Of a DNA stretch of 64,000 nt, positions 1-8,367 are shown piece after piece; position 1 is the first letter of the stretch; each line of letters begins with the position of its first letter. Made by a program: the position numbers and the translations under genes. Source of the stretch: Stieleria tagensis (GTDB taxonomy: Bacteria > Planctomycetota > Planctomycetia > Pirellulales > Pirellulaceae). The stretch lies in the NCBI RefSeq assembly GCF_024129865.1, contig NZ_JAMYFE010000030.1, forward strand, positions 120,392-184,391, written 5' to 3'. The notes below the pieces were generated by a model. That model ran no database searches. It had not been told where the DNA came from and saw nothing but the letters and a program-made list of their open reading frames with translations.

Positions 1-1
1 T

Positions 2-628
2 TTCATTTTTGGCCGTCTCACGTTGATCCAACCAAGCCACCGCTTCGTCGACAACTAGCTGACAGGCATAGCCCTGCAGTTGGCCGACTGGTTTTCCGTT
101 GCGAATGAAGTTGTCAGGATTGCGATGGCTGGGCGACGCATTGTTCCAGGTCGCAAACCAATGATCGAATCCGTGCTGATCGGGTGTCGGTTTGTCGACT
201 GTTTCAGTGGGCAAACCGAGGTGCCATTTGCCGACGTGTGCGGTCGAATATCCGGCTGACCGCAACTGTTCGGCAAGCGTCGTTTCGCGCAACAACAAGT
301 GGGACTTCTGGCTTTTGTCATCGATCCAACTGTAGACCCCTGCGCGAATGTGATGCCGACCGGTCATCAAGGTTGCTCGTGACGGCGAGCACACAGCGCA
401 TCCCGAATAGAAATCGCTGAATCGTGTTCCACCGATCGCAAGTGCGTCGATGTTCGGCGTTTGCACCGGCCCCCCGTAGCAGCCCACATCTTGGTAACCC
501 AAATCATCGGCCAGCAGCATCACCACGTTCGGCCGCTCGGCCCGCAAGACGCTGGATCCACACACCCCAATCGTCAGCATCAGAACCATAAAACCAGCGG
601 CAAAGAATCGGTCATTTCGAATGGTCAT
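2..628 (-). CDS. Sulfatase, N-terminal part (3' end outside window)
   Basis: Secreted sulfatase that would hydrolyse sulfate esters, probably of marine polysaccharides. The minus-strand frame opens at an ATG at 628 and runs off the left edge, so only about 209 residues are present. Residues 1-30 form a hydrophobic signal peptide ending near LRA. The mature part begins with the alkaline-phosphatase/sulfatase pattern ERPNVVMLLADDLGY, with the metal-binding Asp pair at 41-42. The formylglycine motif CSPSR is at 80-84, followed by ATLMTG; Cys80 is the residue expected to be oxidised to formylglycine. Planctomycetes typically carry many such sulfatases. It is divergent from the DUF1990 gene at 922, with about 290 bases between them. 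The substrate cannot be told from this fragment. Confidence 0.93.
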   Translation of the reverse strand, partial: MTIRNDRFFAAGFMVLMLTIGVCGSSVLRAERPNVVMLLADDLGYQDVGCYGGPVQTPNIDALAIGGTRFSDFYSGCAVCSPSRATLMTGRHHIRAGVYSWIDDKSQKSHLLLRETTLAEQLRSAGYSTAHVGKWHLGLPTETVDKPTPDQHGFDHWFATWNNASPSHRNPDNFIRNGKPVGQLQGYACQLVVDEAVAWLDQRETAKNE

Positions 629-921
629 GGCGGGGCAGCTCAAGTCTCGTGGGTCGGCAGAGGGGTTGGGAACGTTGCATGATATTGCATGGGGGCAACG
701 CCCGTTGGCTGTCATCGAAAACGCTAACTTCCAAACGCAGTCGGTTCGGCCCAACGCACACAGGGCTGCAACCAGACGGCCCGACAGACGGGGGCGAAAT
801 GATTTTTTACGCGGTATTCTCCTCGATCCCTCGTCTAGATTACGGCATGCGTTTTGCTCTGAATTTTCGTCAAACGAACTCTGAAATCACAAACAGGTAT
901 CGATCAGTTGAGTGGGTTTGA

Positions 922-1530
922 ATGCTGTCAATAATCAAGCCATCGGCGGCAACCGTTGCCAAGTTTTTAGCGCGGCAATCCAAGCTGGATTTCAATTACC
1001 CTGACGTGGGACGCACGTCCGGCGGATTTCCGCGCGGCTATGACTACGATCGCTTTGAAGTTGAACTCGGGCGCGGGGAACAATGTTTCCAAGCCGCGCG
1101 CTCTGCGATGCAGTCGTGGCAGCACTTTCGTGTCGGTTGGGTGGAAGCCGTGCCATCAACGACGGCGATTGTGGCTGGAAACGACATCGCCATTCGAGCC
1201 AACGTGATGGGATTGTGGGCCTTGGCGGCGTGCCGGATTATCGACGTCATCGACGAATGCTCGTCGAGCGACTGCCGATTTGGTTATTCATTTGGAACGT
1301 TGCCGGCGCACCCCGAGCAAGGCGAAGAACGTTTCCAGCTGGTGCGATTTGCCGACGACCGCGTGCGTTACCGGGTGACCGCATTCTTTCGCCCCAATCA
1401 ATTGACCGCACGTTTGGCATGGTCTTACTTTCGAAATCGATTCAACCAGTTCCGTCGACAATCGGCCGCCGTGATGATCGATCTCGCTCAGCCAAGCACC
1501 GCTCAGAAACGAGCGTCGCCCGCCGCCTAA
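922..1530 (+). CDS. DUF1990 family protein
   Basis: A 202-residue protein matching the DUF1990 pattern over its whole length: an early FNYPDVGRT stretch, PRGYDYDRFEVELGRGE, then HFRVGWVEA, RIIDVIDE, and SYGTLP-type segments (here FGTLPAHPEQGEERF) close to the centre. The family is soluble, found in bacteria and plants, and has no established reaction. No signal peptide or membrane segment is seen. It starts about 290 bases from the divergent sulfatase and has no co-directional partner, since the next gene is convergent. The function remains unknown; the family assignment is from recognisable sequence blocks. Confidence 0.82.
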   Translation: MLSIIKPSAATVAKFLARQSKLDFNYPDVGRTSGGFPRGYDYDRFEVELGRGEQCFQAARSAMQSWQHFRVGWVEAVPSTTAIVAGNDIAIRANVMGLWALAACRIIDVIDECSSSDCRFGYSFGTLPAHPEQGEERFQLVRFADDRVRYRVTAFFRPNQLTARLAWSYFRNRFNQFRRQSAAVMIDLAQPSTAQKRASPAA

Positions 1531-1599
1531 ACCGGATGATTCATCAGCCGTTGATAGGTAGCTAGCGGTGCGTCATTTAAATCTGGACGCACCAGTCGT

Positions 1600-2280
1600 T
1601 TACTTTCGCCGAGTGAGCGGTTCCCACCGGACCTTCATATCCGGCCGTAGATGACGAAGCCTCTCCGCTCCCTCGGCGGTCACCTTGCATCGCCGCAGAA
1701 TGACATTTTTAAGCGATGGTTGTTTAGCCAGGTACTCGATCGACCTGTCCGAGACTCGGGTACGTGTCAGGTCAAGATGTTTTAGCAAAGGCAACGGGCC
1801 GAGCGACTGTAGACTGTTGTCGTTTAGGCGGGTGCGGTGAAAAGAGAGCCACTCGAGAGTTGGTGATGCTTTTACGTTTAGTCTGTCACCGATTGCTGTC
1901 TGGGAGATCCCCAGGCTCTGCAACCGCAATGGCAGCAACCTGGCTGCATCCTTCTCGCTGATGGTCACGTGGACCATCAGTTTCTCAATGGACGGATTGC
2001 GTTTCAGAATTTCAAGCACCTCGTCTGTCTCTTGGGAAGCCAACGGATCTGCATAGAGGCGAATGTAGGTTGGGAACCCCTCAAATTCTGGAGCAAAACG
2101 GGCAAAGAAGTGGTCGCTTCCAGTCTCCATGTCCACGACGAAATGCATTCGCTTCAACGATTCGACATCGCGCGCGACACGCTCGTAATGGTTGATCCGA
2201 TCACGAACGAACATCAAACCGATTGCGGCCAAGGCCACGACCAACAGTAGCAAGCGTGTCGAAAATTTCAGTCGTCGCAT
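1600..2280 (-). CDS. Membrane-anchored leucine-rich-repeat-like protein
   Basis: A 226-residue protein with an N-terminal membrane anchor (about residues 6-25, LLLLVVALAAIGLMFV) followed by a region with irregular leucine-rich repeats from about residue 120 on: LQSLGISQT, LEWLSFHRT, LKHLDLTRT and LKNVILRRC are spaced roughly 23-24 residues apart. This is the look of short LRR proteins common in planctomycetes; a cell-surface or periplasmic binding role is inferred only. It lies 52 bases downstream of the serine hydrolase on the same strand, so the two may be co-transcribed. No catalytic residues are evident. Confidence 0.75.
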   Translation of the reverse strand: MRRLKFSTRLLLLVVALAAIGLMFVRDRINHYERVARDVESLKRMHFVVDMETGSDHFFARFAPEFEGFPTYIRLYADPLASQETDEVLEILKRNPSIEKLMVHVTISEKDAARLLPLRLQSLGISQTAIGDRLNVKASPTLEWLSFHRTRLNDNSLQSLGPLPLLKHLDLTRTRVSDRSIEYLAKQPSLKNVILRRCKVTAEGAERLRHLRPDMKVRWEPLTRRK

Positions 2281-2332
2281 CGCAAAATGGCGGTCGTTTC
2301 GCCAGACCCTCGAAAGCGGTGATTCCTGATCG

Positions 2333-3784
2333 CTAGTCGCGGATCCGTTTGGCCCGTTGTGCGGCTCCGTTCTGATGGAGTGTCAGTGCGTAAGCAGATC
2401 CTTTGGATCGAAGATGAAACTCCAGCGTGGCGTCGACCGAACGGTAAGACCATTTTGTCGGCGAATCTGCGAACACCTCCTGCGTCGGCTGGTTTGTGAT
2501 CCCAACCATCATCCGTCCGTTTTTATAGCTCACGTCGAAAATAAAAGTCGGGGCGAGCTGGTATCGGCCTACCAGACGTTCCGGAGTCACCTTCCCTGCG
2601 TCCGGTGCATGCGTTGTAAAGAGATGATTCATCATGTCGTTGCACGCGGCAAACGATTGCGGTTGACCAGAGTTGGTGCAAACGACAGCTGCGAAGTCCG
2701 ATTCGGGAACAATCCAAATCAGTGCAAACGAGTTTGTGTTGCTTCCCGCGTGGTTCCATCCCGGACCGAGCGGAGTTTGCGCGCAAATCCAGCCGCAGGC
2801 GTACTGTTCGCCAGGGGCCGAATCGACAAGCGGCTTGTGCAGATGATCGAATGCATCGCGTGTTTTCAGCACCGGAGTCGGCTGACCGGCCAAATGCCAC
2901 CGCGCGTACTTCGCATAGTCTTCAATCGAGACGTGGATCGTTCCGCACGAGGCGTAAACCGTTGGGTTCTCCGCCCCCGGCAATCGGGGATCGATCGGCG
3001 TGCCATCGGCTTGGTGCCCCCACAACATCGGCGGTGTCAGTCGTTTGGCTGATTCCAGAGAGCGGAAATCGGCGGATTGCATTTGTAGCGGGCCGAGCAC
3101 ATGTTTTTTCATCAGCGATTCGTAGGATTCGCCCGCGCGCGTCTCAAGCATGGCGGCCGCAACCGCGTAACCCAAATTCGAGTACAAGAATTGACCGCGA
3201 GGATTCGTGGGCGGTTTAGGAAGCACGATCCTGAGCATTCGACGTCGTTCCAATGCAGGGGCGATCTCTTCGCGAAAGAAACTGGGCCACTCCTGTGCCG
3301 AGCTGTCGCTGATGTTGGCCGGTAAACCGCTTTGATGAGACAACAGATCGTCGAGCGTGGCAGCTTTCAGCTGCGGGTGAATATGGTCATCCGTGGCCGC
3401 CGGCCAAACTTCGCCAATGCTTGTTGTCCAATCGATTTTCCCAGCTTCCACCAACACAGCCGCCAACGTCGCGGTCATCGATTTGGTGTTGGAAGCAATC
3501 GCAAATCGGTCCGTCAATTCAACCTTGTCTGATTGACCGCGCTTTCGATCTCCCGAGCATTCGGCTTCCACCAGCCCTTGTTTATTCACGACCGCCACTG
3601 CCATCGCCGGCACGTCATGTTTCCGCCGTAGTTCAGCGAGCTTTGCTCCTAAACGAACTTTCTGTGCCTGGTCCTGGGTTTGGGCCAGCAGAATCGACGG
3701 CGAAACGAGAGTCCACACTGCAATGAACATCAAGGCGATGTTCGACACAGCTAGTGACTCATGTAAACATTTGCGCTGGAGCAT
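2333..3784 (-). CDS. Secreted serine hydrolase, beta-lactamase class C / penicillin-binding family
   Basis: A 483-residue exported protein of the serine beta-lactamase-like superfamily (Pfam Beta-lactamase type). Residues 1-35 make a signal peptide ending near LLAQ. The catalytic SxxK motif is SNTK at 98-101, the second motif YSN is at 201-203, and an HAG triad (in GWNHAGSNTNS) fits the third motif position. The C-terminal 120 residues form an extra domain usual in the family. Members include D-aminopeptidases, esterases and cell-wall carboxypeptidases, so the substrate is not predicted. It is followed by the LRR-like gene 52 bases downstream. Nothing indicates true antibiotic beta-lactamase activity. 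Confidence 0.88.
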   Translation of the reverse strand: MLQRKCLHESLAVSNIALMFIAVWTLVSPSILLAQTQDQAQKVRLGAKLAELRRKHDVPAMAVAVVNKQGLVEAECSGDRKRGQSDKVELTDRFAIASNTKSMTATLAAVLVEAGKIDWTTSIGEVWPAATDDHIHPQLKAATLDDLLSHQSGLPANISDSSAQEWPSFFREEIAPALERRRMLRIVLPKPPTNPRGQFLYSNLGYAVAAAMLETRAGESYESLMKKHVLGPLQMQSADFRSLESAKRLTPPMLWGHQADGTPIDPRLPGAENPTVYASCGTIHVSIEDYAKYARWHLAGQPTPVLKTRDAFDHLHKPLVDSAPGEQYACGWICAQTPLGPGWNHAGSNTNSFALIWIVPESDFAAVVCTNSGQPQSFAACNDMMNHLFTTHAPDAGKVTPERLVGRYQLAPTFIFDVSYKNGRMMVGITNQPTQEVFADSPTKWSYRSVDATLEFHLRSKGSAYALTLHQNGAAQRAKRIRD

Positions 3785-4043
3785 GATTTGGTTCCCATGA
3801 AATTAAAACGTGCGCAACGATTCGTCCGACAGCACTGCCTGATGTCCCTGGAATCCGATCCAGCTGGTCTTTTGGCTTGGCGACAGCGACAAAAAGTGTA
3901 ACAGGGAAATCGTCGACCGAAATCAACGGCACGTTTATTCGCGGGAGATGGCGCAAATTTTCAGAGCAAGTTCTCCAAGGACAGAACAACCCGTGCCACT
4001 CGCTCGGCGCGTGGTGGCCAAAAGGGGCACGGGCTGATCGGCA

Positions 4044-5453
4044 CTACAGGCAGCGCAGGAAGGCGACGAGCGCCTGTTTTTCGTTGTCACCTAATTTCAC
4101 TTGAGTGACCAGGTTGAAGAATTCGACCGTGTCCTCCAGAGTCAATAGGCGACCGTCGTGGTGATACGGTGGCGAGTCTTTGATGCCACGCAAAGTGAAT
4201 GTCTTAATCGGGCCGTCTGCGATGTTGTATTGCCCCTGAATTTTTTCCGGTGCATAGAACCGTTCCAAATGCAAATCGTGCATCTTGTTGTCTAGATAGA
4301 AGGGCGGTTCGTGGCATTCAGCGCAGCGACCTTTTCCGAAAAACACTTCCTGCCCTTGCAGTTCCAACTCGGTCGCTTTCTCTGGAATCAGCTTGCCGAA
4401 TTCATCTAATTTTGGCGCCAATGGAAAGTCCAGCATGTTCTGCATCTGAGCCATCATGGCAACGGCATCGGAGCGGTTAGGCAGGTGCACACCCTTTTTG
4501 GCGGCGATCACGTGGTCACCATCAAAGTAGGCGGTGCGCTGTTCGAACTCGGTAAAGTCTTCGACGCTGCGCAACGAACGTTTCGATCCATGAATCTGCT
4601 GGTTGAACATGCCGCGCAGGCTGACGGTGTCCAACCGAAAACGCGCCGCCTGCGGTCGCGTGTCAGGATTCAGATGGAACGCGGCATTCGTGTGCCCGTT
4701 GGTGTGGCAATCAAGACAGGCGACTCCCAAACTGGGATCCTTCACTTTACGATCCTCCGTCTGGTTAAATTGCTGCTGTGGAAACGGCGTTAGCAGCAAC
4801 CGCAAACCTTCCAGTTGGACGGGAGTCAGTTTGCCTTTCATCAAACTGTAGTAGTTCTTGATCGACAACACGTTGCCCTGCGAAACATCGCCCAGGTCGG
4901 GCCGTGTTGACAAAAAGATAGGGGGCGGAAATTCTGGCGTCAGGTGCGTTGGCAAGTCGAAATCGACGTCAAACCGTTCCAGACTCCGTGATTCTGCGTC
5001 TTGAATCGCTTTGATCTGATCCTCCGGGAAAACCTGTCCGCCGACTGCATGCTTGGTGTGCGGAAGTGGGCGAAAACCCATCGGAAATAAATTCTTTTGC
5101 TTGATCGCCGCTGGTGTCATCTCGGCCAACTCGGTCCAAGAAAGACCATCGGGTAGTCTCACGCGGACTGCCCGCTGCACTGCTTTGCGACCGCCCGACA
5201 TCATCAGTTCAGATGCGTTGTCACTCAAGTCGTAGCGAGATTCGAGCAGCCGGTTCTGCTGCTGCATCACAGATTCTTTTTGACCAGCATCCTGCATCAT
5301 CGTTTCAGCGAATGGCTTTTCAATCACCACGGGCATGTACGTCTGATCCGGAAGCGATGGCGGAGTTTTCGATTGCTGAGCATTTGCGACTGAGTTCACT
5401 ACAAAAAATTGAGCGGCGGCAAAGGCACAGGCCGCGGTGAGTTTTCCTTTCAT
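4044..5453 (-). CDS. Di-heme cytochrome c, cytochrome-c-peroxidase-like
   Basis: A 469-residue periplasmic protein with a signal peptide (residues 1-25, ending ANA) and two c-type heme motifs, CLDCH at 246-250 and CAECH at 377-381, the spacing and order of the bacterial cytochrome c peroxidase/MauG-like family. Segments such as AAFHLNPDTRPQ, SLRG, TFTLRGIKD and HHDGRLLTLEDTVEFF are typical of the C-terminal domain, where DGR and LEDTVEFFN come near the end. It would reduce peroxide or oxidise a partner by electron transfer. It is longer than classical CCP (about 330 residues) because of an N-terminal extension of about 200 residues. It is transcribed divergently from the SHD1 protein gene, with a 180-base shared upstream region. 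Confidence 0.87.
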   Translation of the reverse strand: MKGKLTAACAFAAAQFFVVNSVANAQQSKTPPSLPDQTYMPVVIEKPFAETMMQDAGQKESVMQQQNRLLESRYDLSDNASELMMSGGRKAVQRAVRVRLPDGLSWTELAEMTPAAIKQKNLFPMGFRPLPHTKHAVGGQVFPEDQIKAIQDAESRSLERFDVDFDLPTHLTPEFPPPIFLSTRPDLGDVSQGNVLSIKNYYSLMKGKLTPVQLEGLRLLLTPFPQQQFNQTEDRKVKDPSLGVACLDCHTNGHTNAAFHLNPDTRPQAARFRLDTVSLRGMFNQQIHGSKRSLRSVEDFTEFEQRTAYFDGDHVIAAKKGVHLPNRSDAVAMMAQMQNMLDFPLAPKLDEFGKLIPEKATELELQGQEVFFGKGRCAECHEPPFYLDNKMHDLHLERFYAPEKIQGQYNIADGPIKTFTLRGIKDSPPYHHDGRLLTLEDTVEFFNLVTQVKLGDNEKQALVAFLRCL

Positions 5454-5633
5454 CGGTGAGTCCGGTTTGTGCGGGTCGTTGGTTGCTGTGAGAGACGATC
5501 GGAGTTGCTCCGATCAAGGAGGCAAACAGCATGCCAATCCGGCCTGTTATTTCAGCTATGATTTTGGTCCACGGCACGACGAATCTCGCCAGATGATTTG
5601 CCATGGGCCGTTCATTCAAAGGAGTCCTGGAAA

Positions 5634-7796
5634 ATGAAATCACTGAATCGAATCATTTCACCACTTTGTTTCGCAACCACCTGTCGCGGCGACACGAATC
5701 GCCCCGCAACGGCTGGTGCTGCCAATACGCTGAAGATTTCGATTCGCGTGTTCGTTTTTGCATCGATGATTCCCTTGATGGCAATCGCGCAAGGCCCCTC
5801 GCAGCGATTCTTTACCGATCTATCGGGCGAGTTCCGGATCAAAGCGACGATCACCAACCTGAATGAGACGCATGTCAAGTTGCAGAAAACTGACGGCCAG
5901 GAAATCACCATCGAAATCGCCAAACTAAGCGAGCGCGATCAAAAGTACCTCCACGAGGCCTACCAGAAATACAAGGCGATGGTCGGTGATTTTCCCATCG
6001 GCACCAAAGTCGACATCTTCTCCACCGGAGCCTGGCATCCAGGAGAAATACTAAACGTCCAACCCGGCAAGTACTTCATCACGTTCGACAAGTGGTCCGA
6101 GAGTTGGAACAAATGGGTCACCGTAGACAAGCTTCGATTGCGAGCGGTGATCGACAATGAATCGGTTGCAACCAAGTCGTCACAGGAGACGCCCGCAGTC
6201 GATCCCTCCCCAACCGGTGCCGGTGGAATGAACTCGACGAAGGCAGAAGCGGTTCCGGTATTGCCCGACTTGAACCAATTGCGTGCGGCGGCAGCGGTGA
6301 TTGACTTGCAAACCGCACCCGTTGCAAACGTTCCGTTCAACCCAGATCCGATTCCAAACTATGGGAAATCAATTCCACTGCCAAAACCGATCTCTGTCAC
6401 GGGAGAACGAATTGGAAACCCAATGCAAGCGAGGTTCGATTCAGCCATGCAATATGTCGCAATCGATCCTGTTAATTTCGCGTCGGCTGCGCACACCGTG
6501 ACCGTGGTCCCATTGGATGGATCACTTCCCCGCTGGAACATCCTGACTAGCTGGAATTTCGCGGGAATCACCGAGAATGCACAGTCCGCGATCTTTCTCA
6601 GTAAATACGGCACCGCTGCTTTCATGCGCGTCCCGCTGAATCCAGACGAAACGACCATCAAGGGATCCGCGAATCACGCGTGGCTACCCTATTCGGATAG
6701 CATCGCACAGCAGCATCATCTGCCCGCGAACCGTTTGTTGATTGAAACAAGTGCAGAGATCCAGCTTTGGGATCTGCAGAAGCAAACGATTTTGGCGCGG
6801 TTTTCCAACGGGCATGGCTGCACGCTTAGCGGGCATGGAAAGCATGTCGCTGCCAAAGTCGGCCAAGACACAATTGTTGTATTTGATACGGAGACCTATC
6901 AGGCGACCCATCGTTTTCAGACCGATGGTTGGAGGGTGATTAATTTGTCATTCGATCCCCAGGGATCACGGCTTGCTGTGACCGGTGTAGGACGTGGCCA
7001 GGTTTACGATCTGTCCAGTGGCGAAGTCATACATTCCTACGGGCTGACCAGTGGGAACAGCGGGGAAATGGGACTGGCATGGATCGGACAGCGATACTTG
7101 GTTTTGACAGGTGGAAGCATCGTCGATCTAGAAAGCGGGTTGCCAATTTGGAGCTTTCCGTTTGATCGTCAACCGTTACTGCAGTTCGACGAGAATACGA
7201 TCGGTTTTTTGTCGGGATCCGGGACGACCGCCACACTTGATTGGGTGCGAATGAGGCCCGAGCAACTGGCCGGTGCGGCGTCGATTGACACATCAAATGC
7301 AATCAAGATTCCTCAGGACGCGGTCGCCACCGTGGATGTCACAGGGCTGAAACACCACACCCAGGAAGTGAAAGAGCATCTTCAAAGCTCACTCAAACAT
7401 CGTGGGTACACGCTCGGTGCAAACGGCATGCTTCAGATTCGACTTAGCAGCACGATTGGATCGCCTGTCAAAATCAGGCTCAAAGATTTTTTGAAAGTCA
7501 GCCGGGATGCCGAGGCAACTTATCTTCCCGCAACTGTCACCAGCCAGATGCTGTTGGACGGAAAACCGATTTACAATCGAAGCTACCAATACGGTGAAAA
7601 ACAGCTCAACTCCACGGTTCGGATTCAACCTGACGAATCGGCTCAGGATGCGGTCACCCGGCTCACCAGTCCCCCCAAGAGTTTGTTCACAACGCTGCCC
7701 ATTCCGCAAGCTGGCGGCACCTATCTTCCACGCGCGAAAGCTTTGATCGGTGAGGGCACTTTAGAAGAGTTGGCTGCGAGAGTGGCTAGCGAGTGA
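5634..7796 (+). CDS. SHD1-domain protein with WD40-like propeller
   Basis: A 720-residue planctomycete-type protein. The start at 5634 is chosen over the in-frame ATG at 5598 because AAGGAG sits about nine bases upstream and the residues after it make a plausible export signal (hydrophobic stretch near residues 32-52). An SLA1 homology domain 1 follows, with the FTDLSGEFRIKATI and EITIEIAKLSERDQKYL halves typical of SHD1. A chromatin-like/Tudor-like basic patch and then a beta-propeller section come next, with repeats like LLIETSAEIQLWDLQK, VAAKVGQDTIVVFDTE and RLAVTGVGRGQVYDL. The C-terminal 180 residues are unassigned. SHD1 proteins are numerous in planctomycetes, but their role is unknown. 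No co-directional partner lies close upstream. Confidence 0.8.
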   Translation: MKSLNRIISPLCFATTCRGDTNRPATAGAANTLKISIRVFVFASMIPLMAIAQGPSQRFFTDLSGEFRIKATITNLNETHVKLQKTDGQEITIEIAKLSERDQKYLHEAYQKYKAMVGDFPIGTKVDIFSTGAWHPGEILNVQPGKYFITFDKWSESWNKWVTVDKLRLRAVIDNESVATKSSQETPAVDPSPTGAGGMNSTKAEAVPVLPDLNQLRAAAAVIDLQTAPVANVPFNPDPIPNYGKSIPLPKPISVTGERIGNPMQARFDSAMQYVAIDPVNFASAAHTVTVVPLDGSLPRWNILTSWNFAGITENAQSAIFLSKYGTAAFMRVPLNPDETTIKGSANHAWLPYSDSIAQQHHLPANRLLIETSAEIQLWDLQKQTILARFSNGHGCTLSGHGKHVAAKVGQDTIVVFDTETYQATHRFQTDGWRVINLSFDPQGSRLAVTGVGRGQVYDLSSGEVIHSYGLTSGNSGEMGLAWIGQRYLVLTGGSIVDLESGLPIWSFPFDRQPLLQFDENTIGFLSGSGTTATLDWVRMRPEQLAGAASIDTSNAIKIPQDAVATVDVTGLKHHTQEVKEHLQSSLKHRGYTLGANGMLQIRLSSTIGSPVKIRLKDFLKVSRDAEATYLPATVTSQMLLDGKPIYNRSYQYGEKQLNSTVRIQPDESAQDAVTRLTSPPKSLFTTLPIPQAGGTYLPRAKALIGEGTLEELAARVASE

Positions 7797-7890
7797 ATCG
7801 CCGGATTGGTACGATTTTTGACTGCCAGGGAGGGTGCTGCGGACGAGAACGATGCATTTTGGGGCTCAGACCCTTCAGGCTCCGAGAATC

Positions 7891-8148
7891 ATGAAGAAAC
7901 ACGAATGGCGCGAGAACACCGACGAGGGTGAGACTCGTCTGGTCACCGCCTCCAGGCACGGCGGAAAATGGCAGCTTCGGTCCCGGCTGAAGTCGGAAAC
8001 GGAGTGGACCACGTTTCCGGTCATTCCGCTGGAAGATCTCGAGAGCCTGCACGAAGTCCTGTCGAATAAATATCGGCGTAATCGCGTGCCGCACGAGCAA
8101 GTCTTGGAAGTCGAAGCTCTCATTGAGGCAGCGAAACTTCAGTCGTAG
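7891..8148 (+). CDS. Conserved hypothetical protein (85 aa)
   Basis: A small soluble protein without recognised domain. The preferred start is the ATG at 7891 (MKKHEWRENT), because the codons before it in the longer frame (from 7834) look non-coding; 7852 is also possible. It is rich in charged residues (KWQLRSRLKSE, NKYRRNRVPHEQV), with a helical C-terminal half, and has no signal peptide or membrane segment. It lies 95 bases behind the SHD1 gene and ends just before a strong hairpin terminator. Its function is unknown; I judge it real from codon-like composition and clean ends. Confidence 0.6.
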   Translation: MKKHEWRENTDEGETRLVTASRHGGKWQLRSRLKSETEWTTFPVIPLEDLESLHEVLSNKYRRNRVPHEQVLEVEALIEAAKLQS

Positions 8149-8172
8149 AGCCGAGTCTTTCGACTCCGGAAC

Positions 8173-8216
8173 AAAAAAAACGCCCTGCAAAACACAAGGT
8201 TTCGCGGGGCGTTTTC
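8173..8216. terminator. Bidirectional intrinsic terminator
   Basis: Arms AACGCCCTGC (8179-8188) and GCGGGGCGTT (8204-8213) pair over ten bases with one wobble. Read on the minus strand the hairpin runs into eight T residues, so it is a strong terminator for the tRNA-Ser (and any rho read-through). On the plus strand it is followed by TTTTCTATTT and can also stop transcription of the 7891 gene. Confidence 0.85.
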
Positions 8217-8223
8217 TATTTAG

Positions 8224-8306
8224 CGGAGGACACGGGACTCGAACCCGCAGCCCCTTACGGGGTACCTCAGTTCCAGTGAGGCCGCTCACCAATTCGCTTA
8301 TCCTCC
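8224..8306 (-). tRNA. tRNA-Ser (anticodon GGA)
   Basis: Class II tRNA on the minus strand, 83 bases. Acceptor GGAGGAT pairs with GTCCTCC, leaving G73, the serine discriminator. The anticodon stem CCTCA/TGAGG encloses loop CTGGAAC, giving anticodon GGA (reads UCC/UCU). A long variable arm with CCCC/GGGG stem is present, as expected for serine. The T arm is GCGGG-TTCGAGT-CCCGT. Position 8 is not T in this folding, which is unusual. CCA is not encoded. It lies 62 bases downstream of rho on the same strand and may be transcribed with it. Confidence 0.93.
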
Positions 8307-8367
8307 GATCAGCTGACCGGCAGTTTACTCTGTTGAGTGCCGATCACGCTAGATCTGATACGCCTGG